Assembly: GCA_000163995.1 (NCBI GenBank)
Contig: CM000855.1
Coordinates: forward strand, 56,660 to 120,659
Source of the DNA: Campylobacter jejuni subsp. jejuni 414
GTDB taxonomy: Bacteria > Campylobacterota > Campylobacteria > Campylobacterales > Campylobacteraceae
Length of the DNA stretch: 64,000 nt
Direction: 5' to 3'
Shown: piece by piece, positions 8,704 to 17,407 of the stretch
How the letters are laid out: each line of letters opens with the position of its first letter
How positions within the stretch are numbered: the first letter of the stretch is position 1
The notes under the pieces: generated by a model
What the model was told of the DNA's origin: nothing
Database searches by the model: none
The model's input: only the letters and a program-made list of their open reading frames with translations
Position numbers and translations under genes: made by a program

Positions 8704-9111
8704 TTACAAGTATCTTTCTATTAAAAAAGGTAAAAATAATAAAAAAATTTCAAAAGGTAAAATCAAAAAACTAATCCATCTAAAAGTTGTATATTTTCTA
8801 AATTTTCTTGCTTTTTTAAAACAGATAAAGTGAAAAATTGCTAAGGCGAAAATTAAAATCCAAGAAAAAATCATTATCCAGATATTGAAATTCATTTGAA
8901 ATTGTTTTATAGCTGATAATAAACAACCTGTAAAAATAATCAAGGCTAAAAATAAATAATAAATTGGTAAAAATAGTCGAATTCTACGAATAAAGATAAA
9001 TTCGGTTTTAAAATTCCCTTGTGTTAGTATAAGGTAAAAAAGCATTAAAAAACCGCTCGCATAAAGACTATAAAGATGTAAAGCCAAAAAGAACTCGTAA
9101 CTTTGATCCAT
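8704..9111 (-). CDS. four-helix integral membrane protein, unknown
   Basis: 135-residue hydrophobic protein with about four predicted transmembrane helices (near residues 15-28, 50-70, 77-95 and 112-130). Basic residues cluster in the loops between helices (RRIRLF, KKARKFRKY). I do not recognise the family. Its start shares a base with the stop of the upstream haem-lipoprotein gene, so the two probably form a membrane redox-related pair, although no haem- or copper-binding motif is obvious here. Confidence 0.7.
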   Translation of the reverse strand: MDQSYEFFLALHLYSLYASGFLMLFYLILTQGNFKTEFIFIRRIRLFLPIYYLFLALIIFTGCLLSAIKQFQMNFNIWIMIFSWILIFALAIFHFICFKKARKFRKYTTFRWISFLILPFEIFLLFLPFLIERYL

Positions 9112-9535
9112 TATTTTCCTTTGTTTATAAAATCAGCTAAATTTTGAATTTGTTCATTGCTTAAAAAACTATGATTTTTATCTTTTATCATTTTTATTTT
9201 TTGTATAAAAATTTTATTATTCAAGGTTTTAATGGCTGTGCTATTTTTAGGTTTTAATTCGCCTTTTTCTCCATGACAAGTGGCGCATTTTTGTTTATAC
9301 AAAGAGTTGATAACACTAGGATTGGCTTCATATTCATTATCTGAAATTTGTGCTTCATCATCCACGGGCAAAGGTAGGTTGGAGTCGCTTAATTCTGTTT
9401 TTTCGTCGTTTTGTTCTATTTGGACTATTTCTTGATCTGTATTTTGAGTCTTAGAAATATTTTTTTCGTCGTTAGAACAGGCAGATAAAACTAATAAAAA
9501 AAACTTAAGGCAATTAAAATTTTAGCTTTTTGCAT
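9111..9535 (-). pseudogene. cytochrome c-type lipoprotein, frame broken at an A8/T8 run
   Basis: From the ATG at 9535 the frame reads a lipoprotein signal ([13 protein letters not shown]) and then stops. One more base in the T run (plus-strand A8 at 9496-9503) would give LLVLSACSNDEKNIS, a proper lipobox with the lipid-modified Cys, running into a small c-type haem domain with CATCH. The mature part has an acidic linker followed by a single-haem cytochrome fold, presumably periplasmic. The start overlaps the queD stop by one base. The run lies inside the signal peptide, so length change there would switch export on or off. This could be phase variation, real mutation or a sequencing error. 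Confidence 0.7.
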
Positions 9536-10116
9536 TAAATCTCCTTTGGATTTATAAAAATTTCTTCATTTTTTAATTTGTTATAAAAATCTATATCATT
9601 CCATTCTGCTTTAATGCCATTTGAAAATTCTATGTCTTGAAGTAAAATTTTTGGCATTAGCTTACTATAAGCATCTTCTCTAAATCCTTGTGCATAACCT
9701 GTTCTTGTTTCATGAACAATAATGCTTTGTAAAGTTACCCCTTGTTCTCCATTTATCATTTTTGTTTGTTTTAATAAAGCATCTATAAGTATAAAAAATA
9801 CGCGACAAAAATTTTCAGCACTTACATTGACAGGTAGGCAAATCCAACGACTTGAATATTTTTTCATTTCTTCTAAATATTTTGCGTCATCATATTTAAA
9901 AAGAGTGATAGCATGATCAAAACTATCAATAATTTGGCGTATATAGGTTTTTAAAAGACCAAAATCATAGACCATGCCAGCATTATCTAAATATTTGCTC
10001 TCGAGTAAAACTTCAACTTTATAAGAATGCCCATGAATGCTACTTTTACAACGCTTAGATGAACAAAATCTAACAATGTGTGCGTTTTCAAATTCAAATA
10101 ATTTTCTTATAATCAT
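9535..10116 (-). CDS. queD: 6-carboxy-tetrahydropterin synthase (queuosine pathway)
   Basis: Converts dihydroneopterin triphosphate to 6-carboxy-tetrahydropterin, the second step towards 7-cyano-7-deazaguanine. The 193-residue protein shows the zinc ligands of the PTPS fold: a His in ENAHIVRF near residue 13 and the HGHSY pair near 28-30, with the catalytic Cys in the loop between them (CSSKRCKSS). It is longer than E. coli QueD and carries C-terminal additions. It overlaps the intended stop of queE (ATGA junction at 10113-10116), so the two pathway genes are translationally coupled. Confidence 0.9.
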   Translation of the reverse strand: MIIRKLFEFENAHIVRFCSSKRCKSSIHGHSYKVEVLLESKYLDNAGMVYDFGLLKTYIRQIIDSFDHAITLFKYDDAKYLEEMKKYSSRWICLPVNVSAENFCRVFFILIDALLKQTKMINGEQGVTLQSIIVHETRTGYAQGFREDAYSKLMPKILLQDIEFSNGIKAEWNDIDFYNKLKNEEIFINPKEI

Positions 10117-10858
10117 ACACCCTCTTTATCGTTCCAAAGACGAATATGAATTCTATCAGAATAATTATAACCATTCTTGATACAAAATTCAGCAATTTTT
10201 TTGGGCATTTTTTTTTAAGATTTTGCTCATTTTCTCCCATAGGCATACAAAAAATTTGATTGGGGGCTTCTTTTAGAATTTCATTGATTTCTAAAAATGA
10301 ATTATCAAGTGTTTTAGCATCTAAAACAAATTTATAGAAACTATCTTTTGTACAATTTTTAAATGCTTTTAAAGCTTTAAAATTCAATCGCTTATCTTTC
10401 TTGATACCGCTATTTTGAAGTTTAACGCTTAAAGCAAAAATACATTCTTTATAAAAAGGATATTTATCAAAATCAATTTCTATACTTCCATTGCTTTCAA
10501 AGTGTATTTCAAATTTATTTTTTAATAACATTTGAATAAAGTTTATAAATTCAGGATTTTCATAATGGATCAATGGCTCGCCGCCTGTAATGACTATTAT
10601 AGGATCAAAGTTTTGTTTTAATTTTATTACCCTTTTTAAAAGTTCATTAGCATTTAAAGTTTCATAATTTTCTTTAAAATCTTTTGTAAAAACTGCTCTT
10701 ATTGTATCGCATCCTGTGAGAATTTTATCGTTTTTTAATATTTTTACATTAAAACCCAAACAGTTAAAATTACAACCAGCAAAACGCATAAAAATAGCTA
10801 ATTTGCCACTATATTTTCCTTCTCCTTGAATACTTAAAAAACTTTCAACGAGCTGCAA
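10113..10858 (-). pseudogene. queE: 7-carboxy-7-deazaguanine synthase (radical SAM), frameshifted near the C-terminus
   Basis: QueE makes 7-carboxy-7-deazaguanine from the QueD product by radical SAM chemistry. The frame is intact from QGEGKYSG to about residue 215, including the glycine-rich ITGGEPL segment. At a T9 run (plus strand 10208-10216) one extra base shifts translation onto a nonsense tail. Removing it restores [11 protein letters not shown] ending [15 protein letters not shown], a family-typical C-terminus whose TGA overlaps the queD start. The cluster cysteines are unusually spaced: CNFNC, then 16 residues before the Cys of GCDT. The indel is probably recent or artefactual because the downstream sequence is fully preserved. 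Confidence 0.85.
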
Positions 10859-10860
10859 AA

Positions 10861-11823
10861 TTAACCCCCAGTTTGATAAAAGGCGCGAGATGAGGTTTCA
10901 TTATCAACAACACTCCATTTATTTTTTTCCGGTTTATTTCTTAATACTTCTTGTAATATTTCTACAGCAGCTTTAATATTACCTTTTCGAACCGCTTCTT
11001 TTATGCTCAATGCTTCGTCAAAATAAAGGCAAGGTATTAACAAGCCTTCAGCACTTAAGCGTATGCGATTGCAAGAATCGCAAAATTCGTGACTATGTGG
11101 ATCTATAATCCCAAATTCATAATCATCTGCCTTGTAAATGCTCACAGGAGCTTTTTCATCTTTTTTTATAAGTTGAATTTGATATTTTTGACTTAAAATT
11201 TGTATGATTTCATCTCTTTTTAATCCTTGTAATTTGCCATAAGCATGGGTATTTTCCATAAATTCTATAAAGCGAATTTGAGCTTTTTTTGATTTTGCAA
11301 ATTCCAAAAGAGATATCAATTCATCATCGTTTAAATTTTTAATAGCTACGGTATTGAGTTTTACTTTTAAACCCAGATTTAAAGCTTCATCAATTCCAGA
11401 TAAAACACTATCTAATACATCTTTTTGTGCAAGAGTTTTTGCTTTTTTATGATCTAGAGTATCAAGTGAAATATTGAGTCGTTTAAGTCCAGCATTTTTT
11501 AGATCTTTAGCAAAGTCTTTTAGTAAAAATCCATTTGTAGTTATAGCAAGATCAATATCGCTTTTATAATCGCTAATCATTTTTATAAAAACACTTAAAT
11601 CTTTTCTCAATAAAGGCTCTCCACCTGTTATACGGATTTTTTCAATTCCTTCGTCTATAGCTGCTTTAACAAATAAAAAAAGCTCTTCAAAACTTAATAA
11701 ATTTTCTTTTGGTTGATAATTGAAAGGAATTTTTGGCATACAATAAAGGCAACGAAAATTACACCTTTGTGTAACTGAAATTCTAAGATAATTTATCTTT
11801 CTACCGAATTGATCTATAAGCAT
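10861..11823 (-). CDS. moaA: GTP 3',8-cyclase (molybdopterin biosynthesis)
   Basis: Radical SAM enzyme that starts molybdenum cofactor synthesis from GTP. The 320-residue protein has the N-terminal cluster motif RCNFRCLYC near residues 20-28, the second C-terminal cluster [18 protein letters not shown] near 248-265, and ends in the conserved GG that is needed for GTP binding. All expected residues are present. It lies 2 bp upstream of queE and 12 bp after the coiled-coil protein gene on the same strand, within a long minus-strand operon. Confidence 0.96.
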   Translation of the reverse strand: MLIDQFGRKINYLRISVTQRCNFRCLYCMPKIPFNYQPKENLLSFEELFLFVKAAIDEGIEKIRITGGEPLLRKDLSVFIKMISDYKSDIDLAITTNGFLLKDFAKDLKNAGLKRLNISLDTLDHKKAKTLAQKDVLDSVLSGIDEALNLGLKVKLNTVAIKNLNDDELISLLEFAKSKKAQIRFIEFMENTHAYGKLQGLKRDEIIQILSQKYQIQLIKKDEKAPVSIYKADDYEFGIIDPHSHEFCDSCNRIRLSAEGLLIPCLYFDEALSIKEAVRKGNIKAAVEILQEVLRNKPEKNKWSVVDNETSSRAFYQTGG

Positions 11824-11835
11824 TTATCTTCCATT

Positions 11836-12351
11836 CTATTTTATTAATTTTTTAAATTTTAAAACAAGTTCTACATTCCCAGTTCCAATGCGTAAATCTT
11901 TGGCTATTTGTTCTATGCTCTTTCCTTCTTTAAAAAGATTTTCTATTTTTTGTTCTTCTGTATCGTAATTTGGCATAAGTTTAGTCATGCTTTGTGCTTT
12001 TTGTTCCAAATTTAAAAGGCGGTTTTGCTGTTCATTTTGAAAATCTTCTATAATATGTTCCATAGTTTTTAGCGTTCTTAAAACAGGAGTAATTTTTAAA
12101 CTAATTTGTTTATCAAGTTCAATCATAATTTCTTCTTTTAAAAGAGAGATTTTATAGTCTTCATCCTCTTCATTATCATCTTTAACTCCTAATTCTTTGC
12201 GAAGATAATGAAGTTCTTTGGTAATGTCTTCTATCACATTTTGAAGTTTTGCTATTTTTGTATTATTTTCTCTTTCTTTGATGTTCATATAAGCTAGCAT
12301 TGCAACTAAAAGTACAATTATAAAAACTAAATAAAGCACATCATCACTCAT
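11836..12351 (-). CDS. membrane-anchored coiled-coil protein with C-terminal HTH-like segment
   Basis: 171-residue protein: an N-terminal transmembrane helix (about residues 4-21), a charged coiled-coil region (25-130), and a C-terminal segment GKSIEQIAKDLRIGTGNVEL that resembles a helix-turn-helix. This arrangement is common in small epsilonproteobacterial proteins of unknown function. It overlaps the following upstream gene by 4 bp. Whether the HTH binds DNA at the membrane is not known. Confidence 0.65.
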   Translation of the reverse strand: MSDDVLYLVFIIVLLVAMLAYMNIKERENNTKIAKLQNVIEDITKELHYLRKELGVKDDNEEDEDYKISLLKEEIMIELDKQISLKITPVLRTLKTMEHIIEDFQNEQQNRLLNLEQKAQSMTKLMPNYDTEEQKIENLFKEGKSIEQIAKDLRIGTGNVELVLKFKKLIK

Positions 12352-12845
12352 TCTTGGCCTTTCTTATTTCTTATCATATTTCTTTGAATTTCAACAACAA
12401 AAGCATCAAAAGCTATTTTGTCTTCAGGCTTAATTTTGATAATTTTTGCCAATGTTTGGCTTTGAGCTTTGATAAAAATAGCTATTTTTTGATTATTTAA
12501 ATCAAATCTTAAATAATATTCTTTATCTTTTTCTAAAATGGTATCTAAAAAATTTAGATATTCAAAATTTAAAGATTCTATTATCCCTTTTTGTTTAAGG
12601 GGTATGAGTTCTTTATTTTTATCTAAATGATTTTCAAGTCTTAAAATATCTTCTTTTAGACTCAAAAGAAGATCAAAAATAATTTTTTCACCCTCATCGA
12701 AGTCAATGCGTAAAGCAAGTTTTTTCCATTTTAAAATTTGAGAAATTGCTCCAAGTTTTAGGTATTCCCCAAGAAAATGGTTGTTTTCTATTTCACAACA
12801 TTCTAAATGAGCTTCAAATCCTGCTTTAAAAAGTGTTAATTCCAT
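12348..12845 (-). CDS. hypothetical protein
   Basis: 165-residue acidic/lysine-rich cytoplasmic protein, with no signal peptide or membrane segment and no motif I recognise. It overlaps both neighbours: the coiled-coil protein gene (4 bp) downstream and the prenyltransferase gene (10 bp) upstream, so it is firmly part of the operon. Codon use is like the flanking genes, which supports a genuine gene. Confidence 0.7.
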   Translation of the reverse strand: MELTLFKAGFEAHLECCEIENNHFLGEYLKLGAISQILKWKKLALRIDFDEGEKIIFDLLLSLKEDILRLENHLDKNKELIPLKQKGIIESLNFEYLNFLDTILEKDKEYYLRFDLNNQKIAIFIKAQSQTLAKIIKIKPEDKIAFDAFVVEIQRNMIRNKKGQE

Positions 12846-13720
12846 AATAAATCAGTCCAAATAAAAATAAAAAATATAATACTTAAATAACCATTTAAAG
12901 TAAAAAACGCCTTATCAATATGAGCAAAATTTTTATGGACAATTTTATGTTCAAAAGCTAAAATAATACCACTTATAATTACCCCGATAAGTGCTATTTT
13001 TCCAAGTGCTACACCCCAAACTTCCCATACAAAAAGAAGCCAAAATAATACTGCTAAAATATGACAAAAAGCCGATATAAATAAAGTAGCTTTTGAGCCG
13101 AATTTAGCAGGGATAGAATGAAGCCCTACTTTTTTATCATACTCCATATCTTGCAAAGAATAAAGTAGATCAAATCCAGCTGTCCAAAAAGTTACACCCA
13201 AACATAAAATAACGCTATAAATGTGAATTTCACTCATAATTATAACACTTCCTGCAATAGGTGCAAGTCCTAAACAAAATCCCAAAACCAAATGCGCCAA
13301 AGAACTAAAGCGTTTAAAAGCTGAATAAATAGCCAATACAAAAAGCACAGGAAAAGATAGATAAAAAGCCAAAGTATTAATAAAATAAGAACATGATATA
13401 AAAATAATCGCATTAATGATAATAAAGATCCATACGCTTTTTCTACCTATTTTTCCGCTGACATTAGGACGATTTGCACAACGAGGATTATCCTTGTCTA
13501 TATCTTCATCCATCAAACGATTTGTAGCCATAGCAAAATTTCTTGCACTTACCGCACAAATAATACTTAAAATCAATGCTTTAAAACCAAACCAAGCGCT
13601 GTCATTTGTAAGTTTTGATGCTACAATCATAGAGGAAAATAAAAAAGGTAAAGCAAAAATAGAATGCTTAAATACTACAAGCTCTAAAATATCTTTAAAT
13701 TTTATCCAGAATGTGTTCAT
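12836..13720 (-). CDS. mqnP: UbiA-family prenyltransferase (menaquinone, futalosine pathway)
   Basis: Integral membrane prenyltransferase of 294 residues with eight or nine predicted helices. The two Asp-rich motifs that bind the magnesium-diphosphate are visible: NRLMDEDIDKDNPR near residues 67-80 and DLLYSLQDMEYDKK near 183-196. Annotated ubiA in many genomes. Because Campylobacter makes menaquinone by the futalosine route, MqnP is the more likely role (inference from the organism). It is the promoter-proximal gene of the minus-strand run, divergent from miaA with a 70-bp gap that must hold both promoters. Confidence 0.87.
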   Translation of the reverse strand: MNTFWIKFKDILELVVFKHSIFALPFLFSSMIVASKLTNDSAWFGFKALILSIICAVSARNFAMATNRLMDEDIDKDNPRCANRPNVSGKIGRKSVWIFIIINAIIFISCSYFINTLAFYLSFPVLFVLAIYSAFKRFSSLAHLVLGFCLGLAPIAGSVIIMSEIHIYSVILCLGVTFWTAGFDLLYSLQDMEYDKKVGLHSIPAKFGSKATLFISAFCHILAVLFWLLFVWEVWGVALGKIALIGVIISGIILAFEHKIVHKNFAHIDKAFFTLNGYLSIIFFIFIWTDLLWN

Positions 13721-13790
13721 TTTTCTACTTTAAAATATTTTTTGCTATGATTTTACTAAAATTTTTATAAATTTTAGGATAAATATTAAA

Positions 13791-14648
13791 ATGTTTTTTG
13801 AAATAGCACTTATAGGAACAACCGCGAGTGGAAAAACGTATATAGCAAATACTTTAGCAAGAGAATTTGATACTATTATTTTAAGTCTTGATAGTCTTTG
13901 TGTTTACAAAGAGATTAATATAGCAAGTGCTAAACCTTCTAAAAATGAACTTGAAAATCTGAATTATTTTGGAATAGATTTATTAAGTGTTAATGAACAT
14001 TTTAATGTCGAGTTATTTATAAGAGAATATCAAAAAGCAAAAGAATTTGCTTTAAGTAAAAATTTACCCCTAATCATAGTAGGTGGAACTGGATTTTATT
14101 TAAAAACCATGATAGATGGTTTAAGTGAAAAAATCTTAGAGTCAAAAAGTTCTTTAAATAATGATGAAATCTATACTCTTTTATTAAACATTGATCCAAA
14201 CTATAAAATAGAAAAAAATGATACTTATAGATTGAAAAAATGGTTAGGTATTTATGAACAAACAAGAGAAATTCCTAGTGAATTTTTAAAAAGAACACAA
14301 AAAACCGGAGTACTTAAAGATATAGAAATTTATGAGCTTGTATGGGATAAAGAAATTTTAAAAAAACGCATTCAAACTAGAACAAAAGAAATGCTTGATA
14401 ATGGACTTTTAGATGAAGCGAAAATTCTTTTTTCTAATTTCGATCATAAACTTAAAGCATTAAATTCTATAGGCTTAAAAGAGTGTAAAGAATACTTAGA
14501 TGGTAAAATTTCTTTCAATGAACTTGAAAATTTAATTACAATACATACTATACAACTTGCCAAAAGACAAAGAACTTTTAATAAAAAATTCCAAAGCAAA
14601 ATCTTAGAATTCGATAAGGCTTTGGCAATTTTAAAGATGAAATTTTAA
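13791..14648 (+). CDS. miaA: tRNA dimethylallyltransferase
   Basis: Adds a dimethylallyl group to A37 of tRNAs reading codons that begin with U. The 285-residue protein has the P-loop GTTASGKT near residues 9-16, [18 protein letters not shown] near 32-49 (dimethylallyl diphosphate and tRNA binding) and [11 protein letters not shown] near 95. The C-terminal [14 protein letters not shown] is the family-typical tRNA-binding tail. The first gene of the window on the plus strand, divergent from mqnP and convergent with mntP with 4 bp of overlap. Confidence 0.94.
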   Translation: MFFEIALIGTTASGKTYIANTLAREFDTIILSLDSLCVYKEINIASAKPSKNELENLNYFGIDLLSVNEHFNVELFIREYQKAKEFALSKNLPLIIVGGTGFYLKTMIDGLSEKILESKSSLNNDEIYTLLLNIDPNYKIEKNDTYRLKKWLGIYEQTREIPSEFLKRTQKTGVLKDIEIYELVWDKEILKKRIQTRTKEMLDNGLLDEAKILFSNFDHKLKALNSIGLKECKEYLDGKISFNELENLITIHTIQLAKRQRTFNKKFQSKILEFDKALAILKMKF

Positions 14649-15208
14649 TCGAAAAACAAATGTTCTATTAGAATTTTTACTCCTAGTATAATTAAAACCA
14701 ATCCTCCTAAAAGTTCAGCTTTGTTTTTAAGAGAAATTCCAAATCGATTTCCTATTTTTAAAGCAATGATACATAAAATGAAGGTGATAAGACCTATTAA
14801 AAATATAGCTAATAATAAATTTACATTTAAAAATGCAAAACTCACACCAACAGCTAATGCATCGATGCTTGTAGCAATTGCTAAAGCTAACATGGTTTTA
14901 AAACCAAATTGGTTGGCATTGCTATCACAGTTTTCATTTTCCAATGATTCTTTAATCATTTTCAATCCTATTAAAGAAAGTAAAACAAAAGCTATCCAAT
15001 GATCAATACTTGCAATAAAAGATGCAAAATTTATACCTATAAAATAACCAATAGTTGGCATTAAGGCTTGAAATCCACCAAAATAAATTCCAACAATAAG
15101 ATAATGTTTTAAATGTAGTTTTTTAACGCTAAAACCTTTACATAATGATACAGCAAAAGCATCCATTCCTAAAGCACAGGATAAAAAAATAAGACTATAA
15201 AAATCCAT
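14645..15208 (-). CDS. mntP: manganese efflux pump
   Basis: 187-residue inner-membrane protein with six predicted helices. The paired Asp motifs [13 protein letters not shown] (near residue 14) and [13 protein letters not shown] (near 113) are the signature of the MntP/YebN efflux family, and their acidic residues bind the metal. No yybP-ykoY-type manganese riboswitch is apparent in the upstream region. It ends within the stop region of miaA, so the two are convergent. Confidence 0.9.
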   Translation of the reverse strand: MDFYSLIFLSCALGMDAFAVSLCKGFSVKKLHLKHYLIVGIYFGGFQALMPTIGYFIGINFASFIASIDHWIAFVLLSLIGLKMIKESLENENCDSNANQFGFKTMLALAIATSIDALAVGVSFAFLNVNLLLAIFLIGLITFILCIIALKIGNRFGISLKNKAELLGGLVLIILGVKILIEHLFFD

Positions 15209-15348
15209 AAATAAATCCTAAATTTATAAAAAATTAAAGATGAAATTATAATCAAACAAAGATAAAAACCACATAATTTTAATATATTTAATTAAATTTT
15301 AAGAAATAAAGATATATAATTCATTTTTATTTCTTACTCCTTAAAAGT

Positions 15349-15423
15349 GGCCCATTCGTCTAGCGGTTAGGACATCGCCCTTTCACGGCGGTAACACGAG
15401 TTCGAGTCTCGTATGGGTCACCA
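15349..15423 (+). tRNA. tRNA-Glu (anticodon TTC)
   Basis: Complete cloverleaf including encoded CCA. The acceptor stem GGCCCAT pairs with ATGGGTC (one G-U), the anticodon loop is CTTTCAC with anticodon TTC, the T-arm loop contains TTCGAGTC, and the discriminator A is followed by CCA at 15421-15423. It lies alone in the intergenic region between mntP and the small exported protein gene. Confidence 0.97.
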
Positions 15424-15518
15424 CTTTTTAATTTTTTCTTTTAAAATAATGATTTTTTCAATTTTCCTACTGATATTTAATAAATATTAATAATTTATTT
15501 GTAGAATACGAATAGCTT

Positions 15519-15548
15519 TTGATATAAGCCTATAAAGACTTATATCAA
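15519..15548. terminator. hairpin between tRNA-Glu and the small exported protein gene
   Basis: Inverted repeat TTGATATAAG / CTTATATCAA with a 10-nt loop, just beyond the stop of the minus-strand small protein gene at 15558. No clear U tract follows on either strand, so it may be a weak terminator or an mRNA-stabilising stem. Confidence 0.4.
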
Positions 15549-15557
15549 GGCTGGGCA

Positions 15558-15740
15558 TTATTGAGCCGGTGTTTGCTCTTTTGTTTTTTTGTGAGTTTTA
15601 GCTTCATGTTTTTTATCAGCTTTAGCTTTTGAATGATGAGCTTTTGTATGTGTTTGATTTACATTACTTGGAGTGTTAGCTGCAAAAACATTAGCTGCAA
15701 AAGCACCTAGTAATGCTGAGATTAGTACAACTTTTTTCAT
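15558..15740 (-). CDS. small basic His/Lys-rich exported protein
   Basis: 60-residue product starting at the ATG at 15740, which is preceded by a strong AAGGAGG ribosome binding site. A longer in-frame start at 15773 lacks this support. It has a clean signal peptide (MKKVVLISALLGAFAANVFA). The mature 40 residues are almost entirely polar, with alternating His and Lys (KAHHSKAKADKKHEAKTHKK). The low-complexity basic chain may bind metal or nucleic acid, but that is inference. It is monocistronic, between the tRNA and sodB. Confidence 0.75.
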   Translation of the reverse strand: MKKVVLISALLGAFAANVFAANTPSNVNQTHTKAHHSKAKADKKHEAKTHKKTKEQTPAQ

Positions 15741-15967
15741 ATTTTCCTCCTTATGAATAATTTTTAGTTGCAAATTAATTGTAATTATTAAAAATCAACA
15801 AATAGATATTTTTTGTAAAAATATTTCAAAAAATATAATTTTTCATATTTAAATTTAACATTAAATGCATCTTAATTCTATATCAAGCTAAACAAATAGA
15901 TATTTTTCTCTTTTTAATATTATTATGGTAATATTTTCAACATCAAACTAAAAATAAAGGAGAAATT

Positions 15968-16630
15968 ATGTTTGAATTAAGAAAATTACCTTATGATACC
16001 AATACTTTTGGTGATTTTTTAAGTGCTGAAACTTTTAGCTATCATCATGGAAAACATCACAATACCTATGTTACAAATTTAAATAATCTTATTAAAGATA
16101 CCGAATTTGCAGGTAAAGATCTTGTAAGTATTATTAAAACTTCAAATGGAGGCGTATTTAACAACGCAGCTCAAGTTTATAATCACGATTTTTATTTTGA
16201 TTGTATTAAACCAAGCACAGGCTGTGGTTGTGGTAGTTCATGCCAAAGCATGGATGCTAATTTACAAGCGGCATTAGAAAAAGAATTTGGATCTTTAGAA
16301 AATTTCAAAGCTGAATTTATTAAAGGTGCAACAGGGGTTTTTGGTTCTGGTTGGTTTTGGCTAGTTTATAATACTAAAAATCAAAAATTAGAATTTGTAG
16401 GCACTTCAAACGCAGCTACACCAATTATCGAAGATAAGGTTCCTTTACTTGTTGTAGATGTTTGGGAGCACGCTTATTATGTAGATCATCGTAACGCACG
16501 CCCTGCTTATTTAGAAAAATTCTACGCTCATATTAATTGGGAATTTGTTGCGAAAGCTTATGAATGGGCTTTAAAAGAAGGTATGGGATCAGTTAGTTTT
16601 TATGCTAATGAACTTCACCCTGTAAAATAA
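15968..16630 (+). CDS. sodB: superoxide dismutase [Fe]
   Basis: Dismutates superoxide, the main cytoplasmic SOD of this group. The 220-residue protein carries the metal ligands in their usual context: SYHHGKHHNTY near residues 25-35, YNHDFYF near 75, and DVWEHAYYVDHRN near 162-174. A short insertion CIKPSTGCGCGSSC near residues 83-96 has four cysteines. A good AAGGAG site lies 7 bases before the ATG, and AT-rich promoter-like sequence precedes it. The gene appears monocistronic, followed by a stem-loop. Confidence 0.96.
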   Translation: MFELRKLPYDTNTFGDFLSAETFSYHHGKHHNTYVTNLNNLIKDTEFAGKDLVSIIKTSNGGVFNNAAQVYNHDFYFDCIKPSTGCGCGSSCQSMDANLQAALEKEFGSLENFKAEFIKGATGVFGSGWFWLVYNTKNQKLEFVGTSNAATPIIEDKVPLLVVDVWEHAYYVDHRNARPAYLEKFYAHINWEFVAKAYEWALKEGMGSVSFYANELHPVK

Positions 16631-16649
16631 TTTTTAATCCTTTTTATGT

Positions 16650-16655
16650 TAGAAT
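16650..16655 (+). promoter_or_regulatory. candidate -10 element before the phase-variable methyltransferase gene
   Basis: TAGAAT at 16650-16655, preceded by a T-rich stretch (TTTTTATGT) as is common for Campylobacter sigma-70 promoters. Transcription from here would place the 16656-16680 hairpin at or near the 5' end of the message. Confidence 0.25.
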
Positions 16656-16680
16656 GAATTTTGACATTAAGTCAAAATTC
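16656..16680 (+). terminator. perfect hairpin after sodB
   Basis: GAATTTTGAC / GTCAAAATTC, 10 bp with a 5-nt loop, between sodB and the phase-variable gene. It could terminate sodB or form a 5' leader stem for the next gene, whose ATG is 20 bases further. The following sequence is A-rich, not U-rich. Confidence 0.45.
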
Positions 16681-16699
16681 TATACAAAAAGGAGTAAAA

Positions 16700-17390
16700 A
16701 TGGATAATTCTTTATCTGCATACACTCAAAAATATGACAAAGAAGGTTACGGACTTCAATATCCTGACGGTCATGTTATAAGATTTTATGAGAGGATCTT
16801 AAAATATAAACTAAACAAAATAAGTGGAAAATTACTTGATTTTGGTTGTGGAAATGGCGTTCATTCTAAGTATTTTAAAAATATAACCGGGGGGGGGTAT
16901 TGAGCCTTATGGCATTGATATAGTTCCTAGTTTAAAAAAGGTTTGGGAAAAAGATCCTTGCTTAGATTCTAAAAATTTTCACATCATATCTCCTAATTCT
17001 AGTTTTAAAAAACTCTTTGACACAAAAATGGATTTTATATTTGCAAATCAAAGTTTATATTATCTTACAAAACAAGCTTTTAAAGAAGCTATACAAGAAT
17101 TTTATGAATTATGCAACGAAGAGGCTATTATATTTGCAACCATGATGAGTGATAAAGGTTATAGCATGTATGAAAGAGGAAAACTTATGGATAATGGGTT
17201 GTGTGAAGTAAAAGGATGCCCAAGTGGTAGATTGAGTGGTTCTTCATATATACGCTTTACTAAAGATATAGAGGAGTTAAAAGAAGATTTTAAACCTTTT
17301 AAACCTTTGTTTTGGGGAGATTATGAATTAATTAACCTGTATAATTTTGAAGGCAGTGTGGAGCATTTTATTTATATAGGACAAAAGTAA
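16700..17390 (+). pseudogene. SAM-dependent methyltransferase, phase-variable, OFF at G9
   Basis: Starting at ATG 16700 (AAGGAG upstream), the frame encodes a class I methyltransferase with the SAM-binding motif LLDFGCGNGVHSKYF near residues 46-60. A run of nine G at 16889-16897 then leads to TATTGA, a stop after about 67 residues. With eight (or eleven) G the frame would continue IEPYGIDIVPS and run to 17390 as one protein of about 229 residues. The downstream part contains DFIFANQSLYYLTK, typical of this fold. In C. jejuni the orthologous locus (Cj0170/Cj0171) is a known poly-G gene. The substrate is not known to me. Confidence 0.85.
16889..16897 (+). repeat. poly-G contingency tract (G9)
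   Basis: Nine consecutive G inside the methyltransferase gene, in a genome otherwise very poor in G. It is the only such tract seen in the window. By frame arithmetic, lengths of 8 or 11 are ON, and 9 and 10 are OFF. Confidence 0.95.
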
Positions 17391-17407
17391 GTGCTTTAGC
17401 ACTTACT
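17386..17407. terminator. bidirectional hairpin overlapping two stop codons
   Basis: AGTAAGTGC / GCACTTACT, 9-bp perfect stem with loop TTTA. It contains the stop codons of the plus-strand methyltransferase gene (17388-17390) and the minus-strand dehydrogenase gene (17403-17405), and can serve both convergent transcripts. Confidence 0.6.

Noticed and set aside
13416-13733. Plus-strand open frame over the mqnP gene
   Set aside because: Antisense to a well-supported prenyltransferase with conserved Asp-rich motifs; the translated sequence is low in coding character.
14649-15348. yybP-ykoY-type manganese riboswitch upstream of mntP
   Set aside because: No conserved helix or loop sequence was recognised between the mntP start and the tRNA gene.
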